Shown here: piece after piece, positions 1-9,302 of the stretch
Layout of the letters: each line of letters opens with the position of its first letter
Position numbering within the stretch: the first letter of the stretch is position 1
Assembly: GCA_019637095.1 (NCBI GenBank)
Contig: JAHBWG010000036.1
Location: forward strand, 1 to 64,000
Origin: Sandaracinaceae bacterium
GTDB lineage: Bacteria > Myxococcota_A > Polyangia > Polyangiales > Sandaracinaceae
Length of the DNA stretch: 64,000 nucleotides
Reading direction: 5' to 3'
Program-made: the position numbers and the translations under genes
Notes under the pieces: model-generated
Database searches by the model: none
Seen by the model: the letters and a program-made list of their open reading frames with translations, nothing else
What the model was told of the DNA's origin: nothing

Positions 1-1923
1 GCGCACCGCGCCCTGGGCGAGCCGGGCGTGGCGGTCCCGTGGCTCGGGCTCGCGCTCGGGGTCGGCGGGGGCGTCCTGGGCGCGGTCGCGGCGCATCCGG
101 CGGTGGCCGTCGCCTCGGCGGCGCTCGCGGCGTGCGCGGCCTCGTACGCGCTCGTGCGCGGGTGGTCGTCGCGCGCGGCGGTGGGGTGGCTCGGATGGGC
201 GCTGCCCCCGTCGGGCGCGGTGCTCGCGGCGATCGGCGCGCTGCTGACGCACGGCGCGCGCGGCGACGCTCGCCTGTGGCTGGTCGGCGCGGGGGTCGCG
301 GCGTGCGCGGTCGTGGTGCGCGCGTGGCTCGATGCGCGCGCGATCCGTCCCGTCGACGAGACGGTGCGCTTGCTCGCGGCGAACGTGCCCGCGGCGGCGC
401 GCGTCCCGCAGCCCTCCGACGAGTGGTCGACCGAGGTGGCGACGGAGGAGGTCGCCGCCGTGCGCGTGCGCGCCGGGCAGGAGGTCCTCGCGGTCGAGGG
501 CGAGGTCGTGCCCGTCGACGGCGTGGTGCGCGCGGGGGAGGCGTACGCGCTGCTGCACCCGATCTCGCGGACGCCCGTGCGGCGCGGGCCCGGGGACCCG
601 CTGCTCGCGGGCGCGGTGCTCACGGAGGGCGCGGTGCGCATCCTCGCGACTCGCGCCGGTGACGACCGTGCGCTCGTGCGCCCGCGCGCGTTCGGAGAGC
701 CGCGCGCCGAGCGCGCCGCGGCGCCGGCGCGCCTCGCGGCGCGGCTGAGCGGGTGGGGCGGCCTCGCGCTCGTCGCGCTCGCCGCTGCGGGCGGCCTCCT
801 CGCGGGCGACCTCGGCGCGCAGCTCACGGTGGCGGGCGCGGTCCTGCTCGCGGCCCCGTTCGTCGCGCTGCGCCGCTCGTCCGACGCGCCGTACGTCGCC
901 GCCGGAGCGACCGCGGCGGAGCGCGGGATCGTCTTCCCGAGCGCGCGCGCGCTCGACCGCGCGGGCCGCGCCGCGACCGCCGCGTTCTGCTCGCACGGGG
1001 TCATCACGGAGGGCGAGCCCGAGATCGTGGAGATCCACGCGATCGGCGACGCGCCCTGGGAGCCGCTCATCGCGCTCGCGGCCGGCGCGGAGGCGAACGC
1101 GGCGCACCCGGTCGCGCGCGCGCTGATCCGGTTCTGCCAGCAGCGCGGCATCGAGCCGGTCCCCGCGAGGCGCGCGACGTTCGCGCCGGGCCGCGGCGTG
1201 ATCGCGGTGGCGGCGAGCGGTGAGGCGCTCGTCATCGGGAACCGCGCGCTCCTGCTCGAGCAGGGGGTCAGCGTGGCGATGGCGGACGCGGACGCCGTGC
1301 GCGCCGAGGAGCGCGGGCACACCGTCGTCTTCGTCGGCATCGAGGGGCGCGCTCGCGCGGTGGTGAGCCTGCGCGACGAAGATCGGCTCGGCGCGCGCGC
1401 CGCCGTGCAGCGGCTGATGGACCTCGGGATGGAGGTGGTCCTCATCAGCGGCGATCATCGCGCGACGGTCGAGGCGCTCGCGCGCCACCTGGACGTGACG
1501 CACGTCAAGGCGGAGCTCCTGCCCGAGGAGCGCGGGCCCGCGATCCAGCACCTGCGCGAGTCCGGCGGGCTCGTCGCCGTGGTGGGGCGGCCCGGGTACG
1601 ACGAGGAGCCGCTCGAGGCGGCCGACGTGCCGGTGGTGCTCGGCGCGGCGGGCGCCGTCGCGAGCGAGCGCGCGGTCGCCCTCACGGGCGACGATCCGCG
1701 CGACGCCGCGGCCGGCTTGTGGATCGCGCGCGCCGCGCGCAGGACGGCGCTGCGCGGGATGCTGATCGCGGGCGGCGCGGGCGGGCTGCTCGTGCTCCTC
1801 GCCGCCGCCGGCGTCGCGGCGCCGGCGTTCGTCGCGCTCGGCGCCCTCGCCGTCGACGCGTACGTCCTGCCGGGCGCGGAGCGGCTGCTCCGGCGGATCG
1901 AGCTGCGCCTGCCGCAGGGCTGA
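1..1923 (+). CDS. P1B-type ATPase-like membrane protein lacking the catalytic residues (5' end may lie outside the window)
   Basis: The overall order of a heavy-metal P1B ATPase is kept: N-terminal membrane segments, an actuator-like region (about residues 140-210 counted from the GTG at 28), a membrane pair, a P/N domain with an AAHP motif matching the family HP locus, and a C-terminal membrane pair. The signature residues are gone. The phosphorylated Asp of DKTGT is replaced (CSHGVITEG, Cys about residue 321), the CPC membrane motif reads AAPF, TGES is absent, and the GDGxND hinge reads VGRPGYDEEP. The frame is nevertheless open and codon use matches the neighbours, so this looks like a maintained pseudoenzyme rather than a decaying gene. 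It should not pump ions by the P-type cycle; a regulatory or scaffold role is only inferred. The frame is open to base 1, so GTG 28 is just one possible start. Confidence 0.8.
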   Translation, partial: AHRALGEPGVAVPWLGLALGVGGGVLGAVAAHPAVAVASAALAACAASYALVRGWSSRAAVGWLGWALPPSGAVLAAIGALLTHGARGDARLWLVGAGVAACAVVVRAWLDARAIRPVDETVRLLAANVPAAARVPQPSDEWSTEVATEEVAAVRVRAGQEVLAVEGEVVPVDGVVRAGEAYALLHPISRTPVRRGPGDPLLAGAVLTEGAVRILATRAGDDRALVRPRAFGEPRAERAAAPARLAARLSGWGGLALVALAAAGGLLAGDLGAQLTVAGAVLLAAPFVALRRSSDAPYVAAGATAAERGIVFPSARALDRAGRAATAAFCSHGVITEGEPEIVEIHAIGDAPWEPLIALAAGAEANAAHPVARALIRFCQQRGIEPVPARRATFAPGRGVIAVAASGEALVIGNRALLLEQGVSVAMADADAVRAEERGHTVVFVGIEGRARAVVSLRDEDRLGARAAVQRLMDLGMEVVLISGDHRATVEALARHLDVTHVKAELLPEERGPAIQHLRESGGLVAVVGRPGYDEEPLEAADVPVVLGAAGAVASERAVALTGDDPRDAAAGLWIARAARRTALRGMLIAGGAGGLLVLLAAAGVAAPAFVALGALAVDAYVLPGAERLLRRIELRLPQG

Positions 1924-1978
1924 CGTTCGCCGGTTTCTGGACCCGCGCCGCGCGCTCGTGCGATGGGAGCGCGAAGTC

Positions 1979-3625
1979 ATGCCGCTCGTGCGACGGCGTA
2001 TCCTCTTGCTCGTGGTGCTCGCGCTCGGTGGCTGTGAGGCCGTCGAGGTGAGCCCGATCGAGCTGCTCCCGGCGCCCGCCGCGGTCGAGTCGGCCGTCGC
2101 GGTCGAAGCGCCGCCACCCGTCGAGGCGCAGCGCCCCGTCGCGCCGCCCGCGCCTCGGCCGGTCGCGCGTCCCGCGCCGCCGGCGCCCGCGCCGCCTCCC
2201 GCGCCCGATCCCGAGGAGCTCGCCCGCCGCGAGGCGGAGGCGACGCGCCTCGCGTTCGAGCGCGAGTACCCGTGGCACGGCGTCGCGTACCACTTCCTCG
2301 CGCAGGTCTACGAGCGCGCCGACTCGCGCAGCCGCGTGATCGGCTACATGCGGCGGGGCGCGCAGTTCCGCGCCAAGGCGGGGCTCCGCGGGCACGGCTG
2401 CGAGCGCGGCTGGCACGCGGTGCCGGGCGGCGGCTTCGTGTGCCGCGGGGGTGGCTTCCAGCTCGGCGATCAGCCGCAGACGTTCGAGCCCTCGCCGGTG
2501 CTCGCCGCGACCGACAACGCGCTGCCGTACGCGTACGCGTGGGTGGCGCAAGACGACGTGCCACAGTACTGGAGGCTCCCGAGCCGCGCCGAGGAGCAGG
2601 AGGTGCTCGCGTGGATCGCGCGCCGCCGTCGCGCCGAGAGCACCCCCGCACAGCCCGAGCCGGCGCGCGCCCCGGAGCCGGACCTCGAGGCGCCGCCGGG
2701 GCTCGGCTCGAGCGAGGGCGTCGAGGCCGGCGAGGTGCCGCTCGACGGGGGCGTCCCCTCGCGCCCGTCCGCGGCTGCGCCGGCGGCGCCCGATCCGGCG
2801 CCGGCGGTCCTGCGCATGCGGATGCGGCGCGGCTTCTACGTGAGCATCGACCGGATCGAGACGAACGGGGCGCGGCGCTTCTATCGGACGATCCGCGGCG
2901 GCTACGTGCCGGTCGAGGCGGTCGCCGAGACGGCGCCGCCGTCGATGCGCGGCGTGGTGCTCGGCGGGCGGTGGCGCCTGCCGCTCGGGTTCGTGTACCG
3001 GGAGGGCGTGCGCAGCCTCTCGCGCGCGTCGGTCGGCGGGACGCTGCGCCTCGAGGCGCCGCTCGATCGCTTCACGCCGCTGCCGCTCACCGAGGAGTCG
3101 ATCACGCGGCGCGGGCAGCGCTTCCGTGTCGAGGACCGGGGCCGCGTCGTGCGCGAGGACGTCCTGCGCGTCGCGCGCCCCATCGATCGGCCGGCCCCGA
3201 TCCCGGCGAGGGACCGGTGGATCCACGTCGACCTGCGCGAGCAGGTGCTCGTCGCGTACGAGGGCGATCGGCCGGTCTTCGCGACGATGGTGTCGACGGG
3301 GCGTGAGGGTTATCGCACGCCGACGGGCACGTTCCGCATCCAATCCAAGCACGTCTCGGCGACGATGGACGACCCGGACGCGGGCGACGAGTCCTACTCG
3401 ATCGAGGACGTCCCGTGGACGATGTACTTCGAGGGTAGCTACGCGCTGCACGCCGCGTTCTGGCACGACCGCTTCGGGCGCCCGCGCAGCCACGGCTGCG
3501 TGAACCTCGCGCCGGCCGACGCGCGCTGGGTCTTCATGTTCAGCGCGCCGGAGCTGCCGCCCGGCTTCCACGGGATGAGCGCGGGCCGCGGCGCGATGGG
3601 CACCTGGGTCCACGTCACGGACTGA
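1979..3625 (+). CDS. L,D-transpeptidase (YkuD) lipoprotein
   Basis: A 548-residue exported protein. It starts MPLVRRRI with a hydrophobic stretch and an LGGC lipobox, followed by a Pro/Ala-rich linker (about residues 30-75), so it is probably a lipid-anchored envelope protein. The C-terminal quarter carries the YkuD catalytic block, with an upstream HAAFWHD histidine and SHGCVNL, placing the nucleophile near Cys507. Such enzymes form 3-3 cross-links or attach proteins to peptidoglycan; the substrate here is unknown. I chose ATG 1979 over GTG 1958 because a GGGAG ribosome site lies about 10 bases upstream and the signal peptide then begins properly. It converges with the esterase/extensin gene, which may also act on the wall. 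Confidence 0.88.
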   Translation: MPLVRRRILLLVVLALGGCEAVEVSPIELLPAPAAVESAVAVEAPPPVEAQRPVAPPAPRPVARPAPPAPAPPPAPDPEELARREAEATRLAFEREYPWHGVAYHFLAQVYERADSRSRVIGYMRRGAQFRAKAGLRGHGCERGWHAVPGGGFVCRGGGFQLGDQPQTFEPSPVLAATDNALPYAYAWVAQDDVPQYWRLPSRAEEQEVLAWIARRRRAESTPAQPEPARAPEPDLEAPPGLGSSEGVEAGEVPLDGGVPSRPSAAAPAAPDPAPAVLRMRMRRGFYVSIDRIETNGARRFYRTIRGGYVPVEAVAETAPPSMRGVVLGGRWRLPLGFVYREGVRSLSRASVGGTLRLEAPLDRFTPLPLTEESITRRGQRFRVEDRGRVVREDVLRVARPIDRPAPIPARDRWIHVDLREQVLVAYEGDRPVFATMVSTGREGYRTPTGTFRIQSKHVSATMDDPDAGDESYSIEDVPWTMYFEGSYALHAAFWHDRFGRPRSHGCVNLAPADARWVFMFSAPELPPGFHGMSAGRGAMGTWVHVTD

Positions 3626-3653
3626 TCGGCGCACCCGGATCGGCGCACGGCGA

Positions 3654-6431
3654 TCAGCGCACGAAGACCCGGTCGTCGTCGGGCCGGATGTCGACGTGGA
3701 AGTGGTTGCGGTGCCCGTCGTTGTAGTTCGGCGTCAGCACCGAGCTGAAGGCCTGGGTCTCGACGAGGTCGCAGGCGATCCGCCGCAGCGCGCGCGCCTT
3801 GGCGTCGTCGGGCTCCGGCGCCTCGCACGTCCGGTGCGCCGGCGTCTCGACGAAGTCGGTCAACACGCTCAGGCGGCCGCGCCGCGTCTCGAACGAGAAG
3901 ATGTCGAGGGCCATCCCGAGGCGGTGGAAGCTCTGGTTCGGCCGCTCGCGGTGCGACGACAGGATCGCGATCGAGCGCACGTCCTGCCGTCGCGCGACGC
4001 GCGCCATGATGGGCAGGCGCGCGGCCAGCTCGCAGCTCACGATGACCGGCGAGTCGGGCCGCATGCTGCGGAACGAGACCCCCCCGACCGGTCCGGTGAT
4101 CTCGACCGGCGTGGGCACGGGCGTCCCGAGGTCGTCCACGACGCGCTGGTACTCGACGCCGAGCCGATCGAGGTCTCGCAAGCAGGCTTGCTCAGGACGG
4201 ATCTGCCAGATCGCGCGCTCGGCGCTGCGCCACTCGCCGCCTGGGATGATCGCGCGGTAGTTCAAGAACGTGGGCACCATCCGCGCGATCTGGCGCGCGA
4301 TCGGGCCGTTCGGATCGCTCGGCGGCGCGAGGAAGGCGGTGGGGCGCGGCGGCGCGGGCGGCACCTCGCCCGGCTCGAGCTCCGGCGGCGGCGTCTGCGC
4401 GAGCACGAGCGCGGGGATCACGAAGTCGTCCCGCGCGCCGACCGCGCGCGCGAGGGCGCGCATGCGCTCGGGGTCGACGTTTCCCGGGCGCGCCTCGGCC
4501 CGTGCCTCGTGCGGCGGGAGCTGCCAGTACCGATCGAAGAAGCCGTGGGCGAGCGGCTCGCGCCCGCGGCCCATCACGAGCCGCGGTCGCGCCGCGGTCG
4601 CGCGCGCGTCGTAGACGACGTAGTCCGGGACGAAGTCCGGGAGGTTGCGGGTGCGCGCGACCATGTCCGGGCTCGTGCCCAGGTGGACGAGCACGTACCG
4701 GTTCGGCGCCTCGGGGTTCGGGTAGACGTAGCGCGCGCCGAGCTGCGTGCCCTCGAAGCGCCGCCCGTTCGAGAGCGCGATCGCGTTCGCCTCGGCGCGG
4801 ATCGGGAGCGACTCCATCATCCGATCGAGCACCGCGTTGTCGCCCGGGCTGCCGTAGAGCGCGAGGTGCGCGGAGCGCATGAGCTCGGGCGTGACCTCGG
4901 TGTCTCGGATCACGCGCTGGCCGAGGTACCACACGCCGACCGGCCAGCCCCGCGCGCCGAGCTCGGCGGTGCGCCGCAGGGTCGCCTCCGCGCGCGGGTT
5001 CCGCGTGCCGTACACGTGGACGATCTCGTCGTGGTAGGCGTCGGACATCGGCCCGGCGAGGCCGGGCACCTTCTCGAGGCCCTCCGCCGGCGGCAGGAAC
5101 CCGACGCGCCATGGCGCCCCTTCGCTCTCGCGCGAGAACGTGGCGACGTGACCGAGGTGCAGCCGCGGCCCGGAGTAGACCTCCGCTCCGTCGAGGGACA
5201 CCGCGAGCGTGCCGGAGGGCCCGACCGGCGCGTCGCGCAGATCGAACGAGAGCTCGAGCACGTTCTCGGTCTCTGCGCGCAGGGCGCCGTCGGCGGCGCT
5301 CGCCCGGACCCGGGCGAGCTCGGGGTAGCGCGCGATGCGCGAGACGCTCACCCAGTGCTGGCGCGCGGCGCGGTAATCGCCGGTGACCACGCGCACCTCG
5401 GCGGGGCGCGGGTCGCGCACGAGCTCCGCGAGGTCGGGGTAGATGCGGCCGTGGCGGTGCACCATGTAGAGCAGATCGTGGCCGTGCTCGTACCAGCGCC
5501 CGCGCATGCGTAGGCCCATGTCCGCGACCCGGCGGTCGAGCTCGCGCACGTAGTCGGGTCGCATCGGGCCCGGGTCGACGGTGCCGTGGTAGTAGCGGAA
5601 GGTGGTGTTCTCGGTGTTCTCGAGCATCTCCAACGCGCTCACGCGCCGCAGGGTGGTCATCTCGACCGGGCTCGGGCGCCCGCCGGTGTACTGAATCCAG
5701 CTGGGCGCGCCGGCGATCGCCTGCACGGCGCTGAAACGCCACGCGTGCCGCGTCCCGACGGAGTACGCGCCCATCCCGCCGTTGCTCAGGCCGCCCAGGA
5801 CGACGCGGTTCGGGTCCACGCGGTAGTGGTGGGTTACGTCGTCGAGGACCTCGAGCACGTCCTGCTCGCCCATCCAGCGCCAGATCGGCTGCCCCACGCC
5901 GTCGGGCGCGACCACGATCCAGTCCGGCGTCCAGCGGGCGGTGAAGTCGTCGTAGAGGAACTGGCTGTAGCGGAGCCAGTCCATGTTGTTCCCGAGGACC
6001 ACGCCGAGGAACAGGTTCCCGTTCGACGAGCCGCCGTGCAGCATGATCAGCAGCGGGTAGGCGCGCGAAGGGTCGTAGTTCGGCGGCAGGTAGATCGCGT
6101 AGCCCTGGCGCACCGGGCTGAAGCTCGCGCGGTAGCCGCGGTTGAGGAGCTGCCCGGCGCCGGCGTGGTACGGGTCGCGCCCGGCGGCCGCCGCCTCGAG
6201 GAAGCTCGCCGCGCGGCTGCGCCAGCTGTTCGACTGCGTCGGGAAGCGCCGCTCGATCCGCTCGGCGACGTCGATCAGGTACTCGATGCTGACGAGCGTG
6301 CCTTCGGGGACCGATGGGGGGCGCGCGCGCCGGACGGTCTCGACGCGGTCGCGGAGCTCACGGAAGGACTGCGCCCGGGCGGGGCTCGCCGCGAGCAGGA
6401 GGAGGGGGAGCAAGAGGCGGAGGATGCGCAT
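3654..6431 (-). CDS. Secreted alpha/beta-hydrolase (PHB-depolymerase/esterase-like) fused to an extensin-like M15-fold domain
   Basis: 925 residues. ATG 6431 gives a clean signal peptide (MRILRLLLPLLLLAASPARA) and has GAAGG about 9 bases upstream; the same frame runs on upstream without a plausible start. Residues about 90-370 form an esterase-type alpha/beta hydrolase: an oxyanion-loop LHGGSSNG, then GLSNGGMG with the nucleophile near Ser216. A long middle region has no recognised domain. The last 230 or so residues match the extensin-like C-terminal/peptidase M15 fold: SFHRLGMALDI near 836 and GHRNHFHVDI near 910 supply the His/Asp metal ligands. Combining a carbohydrate- or polyester-type esterase with a D,D-peptidase-like fold in one secreted protein is unusual. 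The substrate is unknown; envelope or prey-polymer processing is inference. Confidence 0.75.
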   Translation of the reverse strand: MRILRLLLPLLLLAASPARAQSFRELRDRVETVRRARPPSVPEGTLVSIEYLIDVAERIERRFPTQSNSWRSRAASFLEAAAAGRDPYHAGAGQLLNRGYRASFSPVRQGYAIYLPPNYDPSRAYPLLIMLHGGSSNGNLFLGVVLGNNMDWLRYSQFLYDDFTARWTPDWIVVAPDGVGQPIWRWMGEQDVLEVLDDVTHHYRVDPNRVVLGGLSNGGMGAYSVGTRHAWRFSAVQAIAGAPSWIQYTGGRPSPVEMTTLRRVSALEMLENTENTTFRYYHGTVDPGPMRPDYVRELDRRVADMGLRMRGRWYEHGHDLLYMVHRHGRIYPDLAELVRDPRPAEVRVVTGDYRAARQHWVSVSRIARYPELARVRASAADGALRAETENVLELSFDLRDAPVGPSGTLAVSLDGAEVYSGPRLHLGHVATFSRESEGAPWRVGFLPPAEGLEKVPGLAGPMSDAYHDEIVHVYGTRNPRAEATLRRTAELGARGWPVGVWYLGQRVIRDTEVTPELMRSAHLALYGSPGDNAVLDRMMESLPIRAEANAIALSNGRRFEGTQLGARYVYPNPEAPNRYVLVHLGTSPDMVARTRNLPDFVPDYVVYDARATAARPRLVMGRGREPLAHGFFDRYWQLPPHEARAEARPGNVDPERMRALARAVGARDDFVIPALVLAQTPPPELEPGEVPPAPPRPTAFLAPPSDPNGPIARQIARMVPTFLNYRAIIPGGEWRSAERAIWQIRPEQACLRDLDRLGVEYQRVVDDLGTPVPTPVEITGPVGGVSFRSMRPDSPVIVSCELAARLPIMARVARRQDVRSIAILSSHRERPNQSFHRLGMALDIFSFETRRGRLSVLTDFVETPAHRTCEAPEPDDAKARALRRIACDLVETQAFSSVLTPNYNDGHRNHFHVDIRPDDDRVFVR

Positions 6432-6499
6432 CGGATCTGCCTTCGATTGTGTCGCATCGGGCGCGGGGGCGCCTGTAACCGGAGCGCGATGGCTTCGCG

Positions 6500-6528
6500 T
6501 TGCGGCCGCGGGCGGCTTCTCATAGGTT
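6500..6528 (+). promoter_or_regulatory. Candidate sigma-70-like promoter of the sugar transferase gene
   Basis: TTGCGG (6500-6505) and TAGGTT (6523-6528) are separated by 17 bases in the 130-base divergent gap, and would start transcription about 27 bases before ATG 6562. Both boxes are only partial matches to consensus. Confidence 0.2.
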
Positions 6529-6561
6529 GCCGGCACTCGTGACCGCGAAGGCGCAGCGAAC

Positions 6562-7983
6562 ATGGCCAGAGGCGGGCTGATCCGCCCCTACGGCTCCGCG
6601 ATCCCGCTGGCCCAGCGCCTCTTCGACGCGGGCTGGATCGCCGCGGTGCATTACGCGGCGTACGCGGCGTACTCCAAGGCGCCCTGGGAGACGCAGCAGA
6701 CGCTGGCGACGGGCGCGGCGGTCCTGGCGTTCTACGTGACCGGCGAGATGGCGGGGCTCTACCAGCCGGCGCGCGGCGTGCCGCTCGCGAAGCAGCTCGT
6801 CCGCATCTGGGCGGCGTGGCTGCCGGTCGTCGCGGTGCTCCTGGGCGCGGCGTTCCTGCTCAAGACGACGGACCAGTTCAGCCGGCTCGCGACGGGCGGA
6901 TGGCTCGTCGGGGCGCCGATCGCGATCAGCGTGTGGCGCGGCGGCGTCGCGACCGTGCTGCGCCAGCTCCGGCTCCAGGGTCGGAACCTCCGCACGGTCG
7001 CGATCTGCGGGGTCACCGAGATCGGCATCGAGCTCGCGCAGCGCATCTCGGGCCGCCCGCAGCTCGGGCTGCGGCTGATCGGCTTCTTCGACGACCGCAC
7101 GCCCGACCGGCTCGAGCGCGTCAGCCTGACGCACGGGGGCATCGTCGGGACCTTCGACGATCTCGTCGAGGGCGCGCGCCGAGGTGAGGTGGATCTCATC
7201 TACATCGCGCTGCCGCTCAAGGCCGAGCCGCGTGTCAACGCGCTGCTGCGCCGGCTCGCGGACACGACCGCGAGCGTCTACATCGTGCCCGACTTCTTCG
7301 TCTTCGATCTCCTGCACGGCCGGTGGAGCCAGCTCGGCGACCTGCCCGTCGTGAGCATCTTCGAGACGCCGTTCTTCGGGATCGACGGCTGGGTCAAGCG
7401 CCTCGAGGACATCGTGCTCGGGACGTTCTTCCTCGTCTGCGGCGCGCCGCTGATGACGCTCATCGCGATCGCGATCAAGCTCGACAGCAAGGGCCCGGTG
7501 TTCTTCAAGCAGCGCCGCTACGGGCTCGAGGGCGAGGTCATCGAGGTGCTGAAGTTCCGCACGATGACCGTCGCCGAGGACGGCGCGCAGGTGAAGCAGG
7601 CCACCAAGGACGACCAGCGGATCACGCGCGTCGGCCGGCTCCTGCGGCGCACCTCGCTCGACGAGATCCCGCAGCTCCTCCACGTGGTCGGCGGGAGCAT
7701 GTCGCTCGTCGGGCCGCGCCCGCACGCCGTCGCCCACAACGAGCTCTACCGCAAGAAGATCAGCGGCTACATGCTCCGCCACAAGGTCAAGCCCGGGCTC
7801 ACCGGCTGGGCCCAGGTCAACGGCTGGCGGGGCGAGACCGACGAGCTCTGGAAGATGGAGAAGCGGATCGAGCACGACCTCGAGTACATCCGGCGCTGGG
7901 GGCTCCTGTTCGACCTCCAGATCGTGTTCCTGACCGTCTGGGGCGTGCTCTTCGGCGGCAAGGTGCGCGCGAACGCGTATTGA
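6562..7983 (+). CDS. Undecaprenyl-phosphate sugar-1-phosphate transferase (WbaP/WcaJ-type), copy 1
   Basis: 473 residues. It has four N-terminal membrane segments, a central CoA-binding-like domain (about 140-260, including VAICGVTEIG and GFFDDRT), a fifth hydrophobic segment, and a C-terminal bacterial sugar transferase domain with FKQRRYG, KFRTM, RRTSLDEIPQL, SLVGPRPHA and KPGLTGWAQVNG. Enzymes of this family move a hexose-1-phosphate from a nucleotide sugar to undecaprenyl phosphate at the inner membrane, the committed step of exopolysaccharide assembly. A close paralogue sits at 58050..59459, near the far end of the cluster; both begin with a GLIRP motif right after the start. It is divergent from the esterase gene and probably heads a plus-strand run with the Hsp70-like and DCC genes. 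Confidence 0.92.
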   Translation: MARGGLIRPYGSAIPLAQRLFDAGWIAAVHYAAYAAYSKAPWETQQTLATGAAVLAFYVTGEMAGLYQPARGVPLAKQLVRIWAAWLPVVAVLLGAAFLLKTTDQFSRLATGGWLVGAPIAISVWRGGVATVLRQLRLQGRNLRTVAICGVTEIGIELAQRISGRPQLGLRLIGFFDDRTPDRLERVSLTHGGIVGTFDDLVEGARRGEVDLIYIALPLKAEPRVNALLRRLADTTASVYIVPDFFVFDLLHGRWSQLGDLPVVSIFETPFFGIDGWVKRLEDIVLGTFFLVCGAPLMTLIAIAIKLDSKGPVFFKQRRYGLEGEVIEVLKFRTMTVAEDGAQVKQATKDDQRITRVGRLLRRTSLDEIPQLLHVVGGSMSLVGPRPHAVAHNELYRKKISGYMLRHKVKPGLTGWAQVNGWRGETDELWKMEKRIEHDLEYIRRWGLLFDLQIVFLTVWGVLFGGKVRANAY

Positions 7984-8107
7984 GCGCCGCGCGCTTGGAA
8001 CCGAGACGTAACCGCCAGCGCGCGCTCGGGGGTTGCGCACCGGCCACGGGTCGGCAAGAACGAACCCGTCCACGAGCTCCCTCGGGGGGAGATCGAGCAA
8101 CGACGCA

Positions 8108-9286
8108 TTGGCTCATCGCAGCGACAAGGCTCCCCTAGGGTCCCTCGGGATCGACCTCGGGACCACCCACACGGTGATCGCGCACCACGGGGCGCCGCTC
8201 GTCGTCGCGCCGGCGGCGAGCCGGCCGACGCTGTTGCCCTCGGCGCTCGCGTTCCCCCCGTCCGGGGAGGAGCTCGTCGGCTGGGAGGCGCGCGCGCGGC
8301 GGCCCATCGATCCGGCGCACACGCTGCTCTCGACGAAGCGCTTGATCGGCGCGCGCTTCGGCAGCCCGCGCGCCCGGCGCTTCGCCGAGCATCACCCTTA
8401 CGCGGTCGTCGATCGCGACGGGCTCGCGGCGCTGCGCACGCGCGCCGGTGACCTCACCCCGGTCGACGTCGCGGCGCGGCTGCTCGTCGCGGCGGCGGCG
8501 CGCGGGGAGTGCGATCCGTCGGCGCGCCGCGCGGTGATCACCGTGCCCGCGGCCTTCGAGGCGGCCGAGCGCGAGGCGACCCTCGAGGCGGCCCGGCGCG
8601 CGGGCTTCGCGGCCGTCGCCCTCGTCGACGAGCCGGTGGCGACCGCGATCAGCTACCTCGAGCGCTCGAACGTGCGTTACGGCGTGGTGTACGACCTCGG
8701 CGGCGGCACCTTCGACCTCGCGCTGGTCGACTGCAGCCGCTACCCGTTCCGCGTCGTCGCCCACGCGGGCGATCCGTACCTCGGCGGCGACGACGTCGAT
8801 CGCGTGCTCGCGGAGCGGGTCGCGGAGCGCGTGCTCTGTCGCCACCGCTGGGACCTCGCGGCGGATCCGGTCACGTTCGCGCGCCTCGTCGGCGCGTGCG
8901 AGGCCGCGAAGATCGCCCTGCTCGACGCCGAGACGGCCTCGATCGAGCTCGCGGAGGTCGACCCGGCGGGCCCGTTCGCCGATCCGCGCGTCAGCGTCTC
9001 GCGCGCCGACCTCGCGGGCATCACGCACGATCTCGTGCGCGGCACGTTCACGCTCGTCGACCACGTCCTGGCCGAGGGCCGCGTGCGCGCGCGCGACGTC
9101 GACGCGATCTTCCTCGCCGGCGGCTCGACGGCGCTGCCCGGCCTGCGCGAGCTCGTCGGCCAGTACTTCCAGAAGCGCGCGCGCTTCGATCTCGACCCGA
9201 TGCACGTCGTCGCGATGGGCGCGAGCCTCGCCGCGGCGCGCCCGGATCTCGCCGCGCTGCTCGACGCGGAGGGGTTCGCGGCCTAG
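8108..9286 (+). CDS. Hsp70-family protein reduced to the actin-like ATPase domain
   Basis: 392 residues from TTG 8108. It has every nucleotide-binding element of DnaK: GIDLGTTHTV (phosphate 1), YDLGGGTFDLALVD (phosphate 2) and FLAGGSTALPGL (adenosine). It stops shortly after the ATPase domain, so the substrate-binding beta domain and C-terminal lid are missing (DnaK has about 640 residues). No ATG or GTG fits; TTG 8108 has a G-rich GGGGGAGA about 15 bases upstream, and TTG 8033 is a longer alternative. It may act as an ATP-driven switch or scaffold rather than a general chaperone. It lies between the sugar transferase and a DCC oxidoreductase, all co-directional. Confidence 0.82.
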   Translation: MAHRSDKAPLGSLGIDLGTTHTVIAHHGAPLVVAPAASRPTLLPSALAFPPSGEELVGWEARARRPIDPAHTLLSTKRLIGARFGSPRARRFAEHHPYAVVDRDGLAALRTRAGDLTPVDVAARLLVAAAARGECDPSARRAVITVPAAFEAAEREATLEAARRAGFAAVALVDEPVATAISYLERSNVRYGVVYDLGGGTFDLALVDCSRYPFRVVAHAGDPYLGGDDVDRVLAERVAERVLCRHRWDLAADPVTFARLVGACEAAKIALLDAETASIELAEVDPAGPFADPRVSVSRADLAGITHDLVRGTFTLVDHVLAEGRVRARDVDAIFLAGGSTALPGLRELVGQYFQKRARFDLDPMHVVAMGASLAAARPDLAALLDAEGFAA

Positions 9287-9302
9287 GTCTGTCGACGGGA
9301 CG

